A stretch of 64,000 bases of DNA from Rothia sp035916755 (GCF_035916755.1 NZ_JAYWIX010000002.1:1-64000), one strand, 5' to 3'; positions 53,893-63,810 are shown, counted from the first letter of the stretch. The notes: generated from the sequence alone by a model not told the origin. Numbers and translations are program-made.

Positions 53893-55705
53893 GGGGAGTC
53901 TCCTGGTGAAGCGGGGTGAGGGTGGCTTGACCGGCTTCTAGGGTGAGCAGGCTATCTGCCAGGTCCAGTAGGGAGGGGCGGTGGGTGACCATGATTAGGG
54001 TGTAGTCCTTCCCTAGTTGGGTAAGGGCCTGGATGATGCCTTGTTCTGAGGCCGGGTCCAGGTGGGCGGTGGGCTCATCTAGGAGCAGGATTTTTCGGCC
54101 GCTCAGCAGGGCCCTGGCTAGGGCTAGCCGCTGGGCCTGCCCGCCAGAAAGTAGGGAGCCTTCTTCGCCAACATCGGTGGCAAGCCCCTGGGGTAGGGTA
54201 CGGACGTCCTGGGCCAGGTGGGCGCTAGCCAGGGCCTGCCAGAGTTGGTCATCGGTGGCCTCGGGCCGGGCGAAGCGGAGGTTGTCGGCTATGGTGCCGC
54301 TTACCAGCCAGCTGCGCTGGGCCAGGACTGCGGCCTGCTGGTGGCGCAAATCGGCGGTCATGCTTGCTAGGTTTTTTCCATTGACGGCGATAGCCCCGGC
54401 CTGGATGGGCAGGCCCCCTGCCAGCAGGGTAAGCAGGGTGGACTTACCCACTCCGGAGGGGCCCATGATGGCTAGGCGGGCTCCGGTGGGGACGTCTAGG
54501 TTGAGGTCTGTCAGCACCGGTCCGCGCCCGTAGGTATGGCTAAGCCCCCGGACGCTAATGGCTGCTGATAGGTCTAGGGTAGAGCTGGCCTCCTGCTGCT
54601 TTTGGGGGGATTGGCTGCTAGGGAGCTGCCCGCTAGCGGAGAAGGTAGGGGCCTGGTACTGGGTAGCGGGGGGCCGGTGGGCAGCCTGCGGAGGCTGCCC
54701 ACCGGGGTGCCCCCTGCCTGACTTACCGGGGTGGCCTGAACCCAGGGTGCCACTTGCCAGGTAGCGGCTGATGACCCGCTGGGAGGCCCGTCCGCCCATA
54801 CCGATATAGAAGAAACCGGCCACCTGGGCTAAGGGCTCAAGCAGCAGGGGCAGGAGCAGGAGGGCAGTAATCGCCTCCTGGGGCGTGAGGGCCCCTGCCG
54901 AGGTCCGCCAGGAAATCACGTAAACAGACCAGCAAATCAGGAGCACCAGAAAGACAGCGTCCATGACGATAATGACCAGCTGGTTTGCTGCCAGTAGCTT
55001 CATAACCGCCTGCCGGTTGGCCTCCCCGCCTGCCCGCAGGGAGTTCTCAACCCGCTGGCCTGCCCCGTAGAGACGGATAATAGTGAGCTGGCGCAGGGCA
55101 TCTAGGTAAGAGACCGTCAGACGCTCACGGGCTGCCCTAGAGTTACCAGAAACCTTACGGAAGAAGCGGAAGAAGAACCAGATAATGAGGGGCACCAGGG
55201 GAAGGAGGGCAAAAATAGTAAGCCCAGCCACCCAGTCTAGGGTTGCTATATAGAGCACCAGCAGCAGGGGCGCCACCACAGAGGCCACTGTAGCTCCCCA
55301 ATAAACCTGCCGGTACTCGGTCACCCGCTCAATACTTTCGGTCAGCAGGGCCAGGTAGCGGGCAGGTGGGGAAGCGGAGGGACCGCTAGTTTTTCCCTGG
55401 GCAACAGAGGCGAAATAGGTGCGCAAGAGACGCTCGCGCAGCTGACGCTCCTGGGTGCGGGCACCGGAGATACCGGTGCTTATCTCGGCGTAGGCACAGA
55501 TAGCAGCGCCCAGGGCAGCAAGGGCCGCTAACCACCAGCGTCCTGCCCTCACATGGTCTAGAGATTGGCCAAGTAGGGGGAGGGCTAGAAGCGGGGCTAG
55601 GGTAGCTACAGCCACCCCTGTGAGTAGGATGGAGGCCGCGCGCAGGGCACCTGTCCGCAGGGTTATAGATTGCCCGCCGAGTACGGGAACGGTTTGGGGT
55701 TTCAC
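53885..55705 (-). CDS. ABC exporter half-transporter, CydD-like
   Basis: The 606-residue partner of the CydC-like chain. It has about six membrane helices (residues 20-310), an unusual 60-residue Gly/Pro/Ser/Gln-rich linker (about 335-395), and an ATPase with Walker A MGPSGVGKST, signature LLSGGQAQRLALARAL and Walker B ILLLDEPTAHLD. The linker is much longer than normal between the two halves of such exporters. The gene is divergent from pcrA. Confidence 0.75.
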   Translation of the reverse strand: MKPQTVPVLGGQSITLRTGALRAASILLTGVAVATLAPLLALPLLGQSLDHVRAGRWWLAALAALGAAICAYAEISTGISGARTQERQLRERLLRTYFASVAQGKTSGPSASPPARYLALLTESIERVTEYRQVYWGATVASVVAPLLLVLYIATLDWVAGLTIFALLPLVPLIIWFFFRFFRKVSGNSRAARERLTVSYLDALRQLTIIRLYGAGQRVENSLRAGGEANRQAVMKLLAANQLVIIVMDAVFLVLLICWSVYVISWRTSAGALTPQEAITALLLLPLLLEPLAQVAGFFYIGMGGRASQRVISRYLASGTLGSGHPGKSGRGHPGGQPPQAAHRPPATQYQAPTFSASGQLPSSQSPQKQQEASSTLDLSAAISVRGLSHTYGRGPVLTDLNLDVPTGARLAIMGPSGVGKSTLLTLLAGGLPIQAGAIAVNGKNLASMTADLRHQQAAVLAQRSWLVSGTIADNLRFARPEATDDQLWQALASAHLAQDVRTLPQGLATDVGEEGSLLSGGQAQRLALARALLSGRKILLLDEPTAHLDPASEQGIIQALTQLGKDYTLIMVTHRPSLLDLADSLLTLEAGQATLTPLHQETPRG

Positions 55706-55804
55706 TCTGCCTTCTCACCTGGTTAGCTAGCTACCGGCTCCATCATAGCCCACCGCGAAAGCCCGTAGCCTCTACCTTGGATGCGCTCTAGACTAAGGAG
55801 TGCC

Positions 55805-58540
55805 ATGCATAGTTTTTTTGATGATGAGAACCAGGGCCCCACCCCTGATCAAGAGGCACCCTTTGACTCCTTCTTCGATGCTGGGCCCTACCCGCCCTAC
55901 GAGGAAGAACCTCCCTACACCCCGGAAGTTGAGCCAGAACCTAACCTCGAGGTTCCTGCCGACCTGGCTGAACTCGATTTCATGCCCCCGGCCTACCAGG
56001 TGGGCGGTTTTATGGCCGATTTTACAGAGGCCCGCCCCGCTCCCAGCACTGACCCCCAGGCCCTGGTAGCTGGCCTGAATAAGCACCAGGCTCAGGCCGT
56101 TCAGCACGCCGGTAGCCCCCTGCTGATTGTGGCCGGTGCAGGTTCCGGTAAGACCCGTGTGCTCACCCACCGTATCGCCTATCTGCTGGCTACAGGTCGG
56201 GCCCACCAGGGGCAGATTCTGGCCATTACCTTCACCAATAAGGCTGCCGCTGAGATGCGGGAACGCATTACAGCCCTGGTGGGGCCGCGGGCCCAGAGCA
56301 TGTGGATCTCAACCTTCCACTCCTTCTGCGTGCGGGTGCTTCGCCGAGAGGCAAAGGCCCTGGGCCTCAAATCAACCTTCTCCATCTATGACTCTGCTGA
56401 CTCCCAGCGTCTGCTGACCCTCATCATCAAGCAGATGAACCTTGATAGCAAGAAGTTCACAGCTAAGGCGGTGGGTAGCCGTATCTCTAACCTCAAAAAT
56501 GAGCTGGTGAGTGCCCAGCAGTTTGCGGCCGAGACCAGCCCCACTGACCCCTGGGAAGGGGTCATTTCTAAGGTCTACACGGCCTATACTGAGCGTCTAC
56601 GGGCGGCTAACTCCCTCGATTTCGATGACCTTATCTTCGAGACCGTTAACCTTCTGAAGAACCACCCCCAGGTGGCCGAGTACTACCGCCGTCGCTTCCG
56701 CCATATCCTGGTTGACGAATACCAAGACACCAACCACGCCCAGTACCAGCTGGTGCGGCAGCTGGTGGGGGGTGCGGCGTCCCTGCGCCCCGAGACCGGC
56801 CCCGCCGATAACGGACCCTACCCCGACGCCTATCCGCCCGCGGAGCTGACGGTGGTGGGTGACTCTGACCAGTCCATCTATGCCTTCCGCGGGGCTGATA
56901 TTCGCAATATCACCGACTTTGAGCAGGACTATCCGGCGGCCCACACGATTCTGCTGGAGCAGAACTACCGCTCTACCCAGAACATCCTCTCGGCGGCAAA
57001 CGCCGTGATTGAGCGCAACAAGGGCCGCCGCCCCAAGAAGCTCTGGACGGCCAGCGGCGACGGTGCCAAAATCACCGGCTACGTGGCAGAGTCCGAGCAT
57101 GCCGAGGCCCGCTACATTGCCCAGGAAATTGACCGCCTGCGCGATGAGCACGGCACTGCCCCCGGCGATGTAGCGGTCTTCTACCGCACCAACGCCCAGT
57201 CCCGCACACTCGAAGAAATGCTCATGCGCGTGGGCCTGCCCTACCGCGTGGTCGGCGGTACCCGCTTCTACGAGCGCAAGGAAATCAAGGACGCCCTGGC
57301 CTACCTGCGAGTACTTGTTAACCCCGATGACGACATTAATCTGCGCCGGGTGCTCAACGAACCCAAGCGCGGTATTGGGGCCAAGTCTGAGGGCCTGGTT
57401 GCCGACCATGCCCGTGCCACCGGTATCTCCTTCATGGCAGCCCTGCGCCAGGGAAGCCAGGTACCCGGCCTGGGCGCTGCGGCTGTCAAGAAGATGGCAG
57501 CTTTTGCTCAGATGATTGATGATCTAGCCCAGCTAGCTGCCACCGAGTCAGCTGCCCCCTGTCTGGAAGCTGTGCTGGAGCAGACCGGCTACCTGGCCGC
57601 CTTACGTGAGTCTAAGGAACTTCAGGACGAATCCCGCGTCGAAAACCTCTCAGAGCTGGTGGACGCCGTGCGGGAGTTCGAAATCGACAACGCAGGTGCC
57701 ACCCTGGAGGACTTCCTCGAACACGTTGCCCTGGTCGCTGACGCCGACCAGATCCCCAACAAGCCCAAGGCTGAGCAGGAGGGCGGGCCGTCCGCCGCCC
57801 AGATTGCCGAAGAGGTGGCCGAAGCCCGCTCCCAGGGTGTCATTACCCTCATGACCCTGCACACCGCTAAGGGCCTAGAATTCCCCGTGGTCTTCTTGAC
57901 CGGTATGGAGTACGGCCTCTTCCCCCATCAGCGGGCCCTCACCGACGATTCAGAGATGAGCGAAGAGCGCCGCCTGGCCTACGTGGGCCTCACCCGAGCC
58001 ATGGAACGCCTCTACCTCACCCGCGCTGAGAACCGCTCCATGTGGGGTCAGAGCCAGTTCAACCCGCCGTCCCCCTTCCTCGAAGAGATCCCCGAAGAGC
58101 TCATTGACTGGAAGCGTACCGGCTCATCCTTCGGCGGCTACTCCGGTAGCGCTTACGCGGGTGGACGCGGCGGCTGGGCTGGCAACCGCAGCGGCGGTTC
58201 AGCTAACGGGTACGGGGCCTCTTACGGGTCTTCCACCTACTCCAGCCGCTTTGACGAACCAGCTGAGCGGCGGCGTCCTTCCGAACCAACTACCAGCGAA
58301 GTCAACGGCTCATCGACCTACGGGCTGGCAGCGGCTACCCGCAAGGTCTCGCGCGTGCAGCAGAATAAGGAGATCCCGGCGCTCGCGGTCGGTGACCGCG
58401 TTGAGCATACCAGCTTTGGTGAGGGCCGCGTGACCGCGGTTGAAGGGGCCGGCGATAAAACCGTCGCCAAGGTACGCTTCGCAAAAGAAGAAAAACGACT
58501 CCTGCTACGCTACGCGCCGCTGACTAAAAAGACCGACTAA
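55805..58540 (+). CDS. pcrA: ATP-dependent DNA helicase PcrA/UvrD
   Basis: A 911-residue superfamily 1 3'-5' helicase for excision repair and replication-fork upkeep. Motifs: Q-motif LNKHQAQAV, Walker A GAGSGKT, DEYQDTNHAQY, GDSDQSIYAFRGA, NYRSTQNIL, TLHTAKGLEFPVVF and VGLTRA. The last 50 residues form a PcrA/UvrD Tudor-like domain (VGDRVEHTSFGEGRV). The first 80 residues are acidic and Pro-rich with repeated SFFD, an unusual extension. The ATG at 55805 is chosen for AAGGAG just upstream. Confidence 0.95.
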   Translation: MHSFFDDENQGPTPDQEAPFDSFFDAGPYPPYEEEPPYTPEVEPEPNLEVPADLAELDFMPPAYQVGGFMADFTEARPAPSTDPQALVAGLNKHQAQAVQHAGSPLLIVAGAGSGKTRVLTHRIAYLLATGRAHQGQILAITFTNKAAAEMRERITALVGPRAQSMWISTFHSFCVRVLRREAKALGLKSTFSIYDSADSQRLLTLIIKQMNLDSKKFTAKAVGSRISNLKNELVSAQQFAAETSPTDPWEGVISKVYTAYTERLRAANSLDFDDLIFETVNLLKNHPQVAEYYRRRFRHILVDEYQDTNHAQYQLVRQLVGGAASLRPETGPADNGPYPDAYPPAELTVVGDSDQSIYAFRGADIRNITDFEQDYPAAHTILLEQNYRSTQNILSAANAVIERNKGRRPKKLWTASGDGAKITGYVAESEHAEARYIAQEIDRLRDEHGTAPGDVAVFYRTNAQSRTLEEMLMRVGLPYRVVGGTRFYERKEIKDALAYLRVLVNPDDDINLRRVLNEPKRGIGAKSEGLVADHARATGISFMAALRQGSQVPGLGAAAVKKMAAFAQMIDDLAQLAATESAAPCLEAVLEQTGYLAALRESKELQDESRVENLSELVDAVREFEIDNAGATLEDFLEHVALVADADQIPNKPKAEQEGGPSAAQIAEEVAEARSQGVITLMTLHTAKGLEFPVVFLTGMEYGLFPHQRALTDDSEMSEERRLAYVGLTRAMERLYLTRAENRSMWGQSQFNPPSPFLEEIPEELIDWKRTGSSFGGYSGSAYAGGRGGWAGNRSGGSANGYGASYGSSTYSSRFDEPAERRRPSEPTTSEVNGSSTYGLAAATRKVSRVQQNKEIPALAVGDRVEHTSFGEGRVTAVEGAGDKTVAKVRFAKEEKRLLLRYAPLTKKTD

Positions 58541-58549
58541 AATAAAAGT

Positions 58550-58584
58550 AGCCCGGCACCAAACCGCGGTGCCGGGCTCTTTTC
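58550..58584 (+). terminator. pcrA terminator
   Basis: AGCCCGGCACC (58550-58560) pairs perfectly with GGTGCCGGGCT (58568-58578), followed by CTTTTC. Confidence 0.88.
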
Positions 58585-58608
58585 CGCCCGATTCACTCAA
58601 GGACGACC

Positions 58609-59220
58609 ATGGATCATCACGACTCTACCCTTCCCTCTATCGCCGAAGAATTTGTGGAGGCAATGGATGAGGTGACCGATACCCGCGTGCAGCTTCAGGA
58701 GATTTCTGATCTCTTCCTCTTTCGTATTGAAATTGACCCCTCGACCGATGCCGCCCGCCGCATTGAGAAGGTGCTGGGCGCAGCCCTTCCCACTACTCGT
58801 GGGCAGGTAACGGGCGATGCAACCGCCCTGCATCTGCTGTACGGCACCCGCCAGGTGGTGGCCTGCCTCTACGTTGAAGAAGGCGTGTATCTGGTGGTAA
58901 CCAGGGTGGACGCCGTAAAGCTGGGGCGCGCGCTCACCGCGGCCCTGGGGCGCGATGAGGGGCTGGTCCTTGATGTTTCGGTCAACCGCACCGTGCTGAA
59001 CCTGAGCGGGGTTGCCGCGGCGGACGTCATCGACGAGGCCGTCCACTTTGACTTCCCGCCGGACTTCTTCGACCCGGGCAAGGCCCTGTCCTGCACCGTG
59101 GCTGAGGCCCGCATTATGCTCTGGCGTATCGATGAGCTGGAGTACCTGATGGTGCCCCGCGCCTCCGATACCGCCCCTTTCCTGGTCAATATTCTGGACG
59201 CCTGCGAGAAGGTCAAATAG
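58609..59220 (+). CDS. Sarcosine oxidase gamma subunit-like protein
   Basis: A 203-residue protein whose second half (VDVSVNRTVLNLSG-like, then FDFPPDFFDPGKALSCTVAEARIMLWRI and a final ILDACEKV) follows the layout of SoxG, the gamma subunit of heterotetrameric sarcosine oxidase, with an aminomethyltransferase-like fold. The alpha, beta and delta subunits are not nearby. It may be a stand-alone folate-binding-type protein. It lies between pcrA and sucC. Confidence 0.6.
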   Translation: MDHHDSTLPSIAEEFVEAMDEVTDTRVQLQEISDLFLFRIEIDPSTDAARRIEKVLGAALPTTRGQVTGDATALHLLYGTRQVVACLYVEEGVYLVVTRVDAVKLGRALTAALGRDEGLVLDVSVNRTVLNLSGVAAADVIDEAVHFDFPPDFFDPGKALSCTVAEARIMLWRIDELEYLMVPRASDTAPFLVNILDACEKVK

Positions 59221-59429
59221 GCCCGGCAGGGGAGTGTCGGTCATAACTGACAGGTTTGTTTCATTCAGAGGGAAATAAGTTCGCACCCCTATAGGCAAGT
59301 ACGCTAAAGTTTCTTTGTGGAGAAGCTTTGTGTGCTCCAGCTCTCGCAATGGGGCGGGCACCGAACTTCGTACATGTAAACGCCGGGAGCACCGCTTTCT
59401 GGCATGACTTCGACGAAGAAGGAATCCCT

Positions 59430-60596
59430 GTGGACCTGTTTGAATACCAGGCACGCGATCTCTTTGAGAAGCACGGTGTCCCCGTGCTCCAGGGCATCGT
59501 AGCTACCACCCCTGAAGAAGCAAAGGCAGCAGCTGAGAAGATCGGTGGCGTCACCGTAGTCAAGGCCCAGGTTAAGGTGGGCGGACGTGGTAAGGCCGGT
59601 GGCGTGAAAGTCGCTAAGACCGCTGATGAGGCTTACGAGTACGCCCAGCAGATTCTGGGCATGGATATCAAGGGCCATACCGTCCACCGCGTTATGATTG
59701 CCCAGGGCGCAGACATCGCTGAAGAGTACTACTTCTCCATGCTGCTTGACCGCGCTAACCGCTCCTACCTGGCCATGTGCTCCGTTGAAGGTGGCATGGA
59801 TATTGAGACACTGGCTGCCGAGCGCCCCGAGGCCCTGGCCAAGGTTGAGGTCAACCCCATGGACGGTATCACCGCCGAAAAGGCCGCCGAGATCGTTGAG
59901 GCCGCTGGCTTCGCTGAGGACGTACGCGAGGACGTCGCCGCCGTGCTGGTCAAGCTGGGCGAGGTCTATAAGAAGGAAGACGCAACCCTGGTTGAGGTCA
60001 ACCCGCTGGTCAAGACCGGCGACGGCAAGATTCTGGCTCTGGACGGCAAGGTCTCCCTCGACGACAATGCTGAGTTCCGTCAGCCCGAGCATGAGGCCCT
60101 GGTCGATAAGTCAGCCGAGAACCCCCTCGAAGCTAAGGCCAAGGAAAACGACCTCAATTACGTCAAGCTCGACGGTGAAGTCGGCATCATCGGTAACGGT
60201 GCAGGCCTGGTCATGTCTACCCTCGACGTGGTTGCCTACGCAGGCGAAAACCACGGCAACGTCAAGCCCGCTAACTTCCTCGATATTGGTGGCGGTGCGT
60301 CTGCTGAGGTGATGGCAGCTGGCCTCGACATCATCCTCAACGACGAGCAGGTCAAGTCTGTTTTCGTTAATGTCTTCGGTGGAATCACCTCCTGCGACGC
60401 TGTAGCTAACGGCATCGTCAAGGCCCTGGAGATTCTGGGCGATAAGGCGACCAAGCCCCTCGTTGTGCGCCTGGACGGCAATAACGTTGAAGAGGGCCGT
60501 CGCATTCTTTCTGAGGCTAACCACCCGCTGGTCCACCTGGCAGACACCATGGACTCCGGCGCCGACAAGGCAGCCGAGCTGGCCCACACCGCATAA
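59430..60596 (+). CDS. sucC: Succinyl-CoA synthetase beta subunit
   Basis: Subunit of the TCA-cycle enzyme that interconverts succinyl-CoA and succinate with ADP or GDP. The 388-residue chain is the standard length, with VDLFEYQARDLFEKHGVPV at the start, KAQVKVGGRGKAGGVK in the ATP-grasp domain and NVFGGITSCDAVANGI near the end. The GTG at 59430 is preceded by GAAGGA; upstream codons of the open frame are leader sequence. sucD follows after 33 bp. Confidence 0.96.
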   Translation: MDLFEYQARDLFEKHGVPVLQGIVATTPEEAKAAAEKIGGVTVVKAQVKVGGRGKAGGVKVAKTADEAYEYAQQILGMDIKGHTVHRVMIAQGADIAEEYYFSMLLDRANRSYLAMCSVEGGMDIETLAAERPEALAKVEVNPMDGITAEKAAEIVEAAGFAEDVREDVAAVLVKLGEVYKKEDATLVEVNPLVKTGDGKILALDGKVSLDDNAEFRQPEHEALVDKSAENPLEAKAKENDLNYVKLDGEVGIIGNGAGLVMSTLDVVAYAGENHGNVKPANFLDIGGGASAEVMAAGLDIILNDEQVKSVFVNVFGGITSCDAVANGIVKALEILGDKATKPLVVRLDGNNVEEGRRILSEANHPLVHLADTMDSGADKAAELAHTA

Positions 60597-60629
60597 ATCA
60601 CCGCTGATTATTACTAGAAGGTTTTTACA

Positions 60630-61547
60630 ATGTCTATCTTTTTGAACAAGGACTCCAAGGTCATCGTTCAGGGCATCACCGGCGGTGAAGGTACCAAGCA
60701 CACCGCCCGCATGCTCGCAGCTGGCACCCAGATCGTGGGCGGCGTGAACGCCCGCAAGGCTGGCACCACTGTCTCCCACAGGGACGCCTCCGGTAACGAC
60801 GTTGAGCTGAACGTCTACGGCTCCGTTGCTGAAGCCGTCAAGGAGACCGGCGCAGACGTCTCTATCGTCTTCGTTCCCCCGGCCTTCACCAAAGACGCCG
60901 TGATTGAAGCTATCGACGCTGAGGTTCCCCTGGTCGTCGTTATCACCGAGGGCGTGCCCGTAGGTGATACCGCTGAGTTCTGGGCCTACGCCAAGAGCAA
61001 GGTTGGTGCTGATGGCAAGCAGATTACCCGCATCATCGGCCCTAACTGCCCCGGCATCATCACTCCCGGTGAGTCCCTGGTCGGTATTACCCCCGCCAAT
61101 ATCACCGGTAAGGGCAAGATTGGCCTGGTCTCTAAGTCAGGTACCCTGACCTACCAGATGATGTTCGAGCTGCGCGACATCGGCTTCACCACCGCTATCG
61201 GCATCGGCGGTGACCCCATCATCGGCACTACCCACATCGATGCTCTGGAGGCCTTCGAGGCTGACCCCGAGACCGAGGCAATCGTTATGATCGGTGAGAT
61301 CGGTGGTGACGCTGAGGAGCGTGCTGCTGAGTTCATCAAGGCTAACGTCACCAAGCCCGTTGTTGGTTACGTTGCAGGTTTTACTGCCCCCGAGGGTAAG
61401 ACCATGGGCCACGCGGGTGCGATTGTGTCGGGTTCCTCAGGCACCGCGCAGGCTAAGAAGGAAGCCCTTGAGGCAGCTGGCGTGAAGGTAGGGAAGACCC
61501 CTTCTGAGGCTGCCCAGCTGATGCGGGAAATTTTCGCTAACAAGTAG
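60630..61547 (+). CDS. sucD: Succinyl-CoA synthetase alpha subunit
   Basis: The 305-residue partner of SucC. It has the CoA-binding VQGITGGEGTKHT-type start, the IGPNCPGII segment, SKSGTLTYQMM and the phospho-histidine loop GHAGAIVSGSSGTA (His at about residue 246). AGAAGG lies before the ATG. Confidence 0.96.
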   Translation: MSIFLNKDSKVIVQGITGGEGTKHTARMLAAGTQIVGGVNARKAGTTVSHRDASGNDVELNVYGSVAEAVKETGADVSIVFVPPAFTKDAVIEAIDAEVPLVVVITEGVPVGDTAEFWAYAKSKVGADGKQITRIIGPNCPGIITPGESLVGITPANITGKGKIGLVSKSGTLTYQMMFELRDIGFTTAIGIGGDPIIGTTHIDALEAFEADPETEAIVMIGEIGGDAEERAAEFIKANVTKPVVGYVAGFTAPEGKTMGHAGAIVSGSSGTAQAKKEALEAAGVKVGKTPSEAAQLMREIFANK

Positions 61548-61857
61548 CCCTAATTCCTTAGGGGCATATGGATGCCGTTGCTTGTGCTAGTGCCAGGCAG
61601 CGGCATCTTGCTGTCTTTGCCGGTATTGATTTTTCTGGAAGAAGTAGAGAGCTTGGGCGGCCCCTTACCCTCTGCCCTCTTCTTGGCACACAAGAGTGAC
61701 TTTACTTATTTGTAAGAGGGTTTCTGTACTCCGGGGTGACTGGTAGGGTTAACAGCATAGTGTCAAGGAGCGTTAGCCGTTCTGCATAAGAGGGGAGCAC
61801 GGTTAGAACTTCTCACTAGTTTGCTTTAATCACTCATAAACAGAGGTTTTATTTAAT
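61548..61857. other. Intergenic region after sucD
   Basis: This 310-bp gap contains a hairpin, GATGCCGTTGC (61571-61581) with GCAGCGGCATC (61597-61607), a probable sucD terminator followed by TTGCTGTCTTT. No gene or clear promoter is seen; AGAGG lies 13 bases before the next ATG. Confidence 0.5.
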
Positions 61858-62718
61858 ATGACTGAACACATTACACGCCGCTCCCTGGCTAAGGGCGCTG
61901 CCTGGGCTGCCCCTACCGTCTTTGCCACTACCGCTATCCCCGCCTACGCAGCTAGCCTTTGCGACCAGTCCCTTACCGGCTCAGCCACCTACAGCGGCAC
62001 CGCTGTTTCAGGCTCAGCCCAGGGCAAGCGCATCCCCATCATCTCCGGCGGCACAGAAGTAAACGCCTACACCATCAACATCGTCAGCGGCAGCGCAGTC
62101 ACTCAGCCCTCCAACCAGACCACCGTACGTAACGGCACCTTCACCACCGGCGCCTGGACAGGTGAAACAGGCGGTGTAGGAGCCGGGCAAATTGATGCCA
62201 ACAAAGCCAAACGAGCTGTCTCTTACGCTGTCAACGGACTGGGCCAGGTAGGTACCGAACTCAAACGAGGCCTGGTCCTTACCCAGCTGCGCTACCCCGC
62301 CAACACCCCCTCATCCCAGACCGTTACCTTTACCTTTGAACAGCCGGTCTACGCCTTCTCCATGCCCATCTACGACCTTACCTACGTCATCGGTGAACGA
62401 GACAGGCGCTCCTACCAGGCCTACCGGGACGTACTACAGTTCTCTGTACCCGTAACCATGACCGGGGACAACGCTGCCAAACTTAATAACACCGGTGGCA
62501 CTGAGTTCTACCTAACCGAAATGGTCGCCTCATCACTGGCAGGTGCCAGCACCGACCTGGTTGCCACCTACACCTCGTCCACCCCCATCACCTCCTTCTC
62601 CGTCACCTACACCGACAACCTCACCGACTATGTCGGCTGGCAGGGTATTGCCTACGGTCCCATCTCCACAGCCTGTCCCCCTGCTGGAGACACCTCGGGG
62701 AACATCAGCAGCAACTAA
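61858..62718 (+). CDS. Tat-secreted protein of unknown function
   Basis: A 286-residue exported protein. The N-terminus is a twin-arginine signal (TRRSLAKGAAWAAPTVFA, residues 6-23) with probable cleavage after AYA at about residue 32. The mature part is rich in Thr, Ser, Gly and beta-prone segments, with two cysteines (about residues 36 and 278), perhaps forming a disulfide between the ends. No catalytic motif is seen. Such proteins with RRSLAKGAAWA-type signals are common surface proteins in actinobacteria. Confidence 0.7.
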   Translation: MTEHITRRSLAKGAAWAAPTVFATTAIPAYAASLCDQSLTGSATYSGTAVSGSAQGKRIPIISGGTEVNAYTINIVSGSAVTQPSNQTTVRNGTFTTGAWTGETGGVGAGQIDANKAKRAVSYAVNGLGQVGTELKRGLVLTQLRYPANTPSSQTVTFTFEQPVYAFSMPIYDLTYVIGERDRRSYQAYRDVLQFSVPVTMTGDNAAKLNNTGGTEFYLTEMVASSLAGASTDLVATYTSSTPITSFSVTYTDNLTDYVGWQGIAYGPISTACPPAGDTSGNISSN

Positions 62719-62800
62719 GGTGGCTCTACCGAATCTCAATCACCTCTAGTGCCCCCACGATAGAGGGCCTAACCTCTGCCGTAGAAAGTATCAGACACCG

Positions 62801-62852
62801 AGAAAGGGTAGGGCTGGTTCCCTTGACTAGTGGAACCGGCCCCACCCTTTCT
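62801..62852. terminator. Bidirectional terminator
   Basis: AGAAAGGGTAGGGCTGGTTCC (split here: AGAAAGGGTAGGG, CTGGTTCC) pairs with 62832-62852 with few mismatches and ends in CTTTCT, between convergent genes. Confidence 0.8.
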
Positions 62853-62866
62853 GCCGTCTAAGAGCT

Positions 62867-63232
62867 CTACTTAATCGTTGACCTCTGGGGCTCCAGCTCG
62901 TGCCAGATTAAGCCAGTAACCTCAGATCTTCCAGCGGCAAAAGCCTCAAAGTCCTCCACCCCGAAGAGCACCGACGAGAAACCGTCCTCACCTGCGGAGT
63001 AGAACTCCAAAGAAATCATATCGGGCTGATCAGACTCCAGCTTTCTCACACAATAGCCACCTTCACAGGCCACCCCGTCCTCAGACTGGTAGCTCAACGA
63101 TGCCATAAAATCCTGGGCTGCCTGATCAGCCTTCCAGCCCCCAGCGTACTCAGCCTGCAACCTCACAATAGTAGACTGCTGCCAAGGCCAGTTACTCAAC
63201 CAAGCCTCAGAAGGGCGAAATGTCGCTCCCAT
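62867..63232 (-). CDS. Hypothetical protein, 121 residues
   Basis: Not recognised. No signal peptide; WLSNWPWQQST near the start and two close cysteines (about residues 55 and 60, CEGGYC). It starts 8 bp after the stop of the upstream secreted protein gene, so it is co-transcribed with it and the partial gene before that. Confidence 0.6.
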   Translation of the reverse strand: MGATFRPSEAWLSNWPWQQSTIVRLQAEYAGGWKADQAAQDFMASLSYQSEDGVACEGGYCVRKLESDQPDMISLEFYSAGEDGFSSVLFGVEDFEAFAAGRSEVTGLIWHELEPQRSTIK

Positions 63233-63240
63233 AACTCCTC

Positions 63241-63810
63241 TTACTTGCTCACTACAAGATGCTCTGGTGACTGAGCCTCACGATAAAGACCAACACCGGG
63301 GCGCAACTGAACCTTAGCCAGTAACTGCACTGAGCCTAACTGCTGTGCTGCTACACCTGCTGCCAGGCTAAAACTTGCACCCAGCACTAGAGATTGGCCA
63401 GTAGCCAAAGGGCGAGAGAGAATCAGCACCGAAGCGTCAGACCGCTGCTGAACCCTTACCGTGCGCGCCTGAGCGCCAGTTACCCTGGTCAGTTGTAGGG
63501 TCTGACGGGTCCCGGTCAGCAAACCGGCAGAGTCCAGGCCGCGTGAAGTCACCAGAATCTGGGTACCGGCCCGCAAAGTGACATCGGAGTCATTACGGAC
63601 TACTAAACGTTCCGGCAAATTAGACAGGGTAGCAGCACCAGAATACTGACCGACAAAAATACTGGCGCCCTTACCTTCAAATGCTACTGAAACTTGACCA
63701 GACCCCGGCAGGTTCTGAGCCCGGGCAGGTAGGTGAGTGCCAAGAACTGTAGCCCCCAGCCCTGTTGCCAGAGCCAGCTGAACAGACTGGCGTCGTGAAA
63801 TGTTCACCAT
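63241..63810 (-). CDS. Tat-secreted protein of unknown function
   Basis: A 189-residue exported protein with a twin-arginine signal (SRRQSVQLALATGLGATVLG, residues 5-24; cleavage after ARA at about 31). The mature part has many short Val/Leu-rich beta-strand-like segments and reads like a small beta-sandwich. It ends with a Tyr-containing tail. It lies 25 bp after the partial gene at the window end and 8 bp before the 121-residue hypothetical. Confidence 0.65.
   Translation of the reverse strand: MVNISRRQSVQLALATGLGATVLGTHLPARAQNLPGSGQVSVAFEGKGASIFVGQYSGAATLSNLPERLVVRNDSDVTLRAGTQILVTSRGLDSAGLLTGTRQTLQLTRVTGAQARTVRVQQRSDASVLILSRPLATGQSLVLGASFSLAAGVAAQQLGSVQLLAKVQLRPGVGLYREAQSPEHLVVSK

Noticed and set aside
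60111..60779. 222-residue minus-strand frame opposite sucC and sucD
   Set aside because: Antisense shadow across two certain genes.
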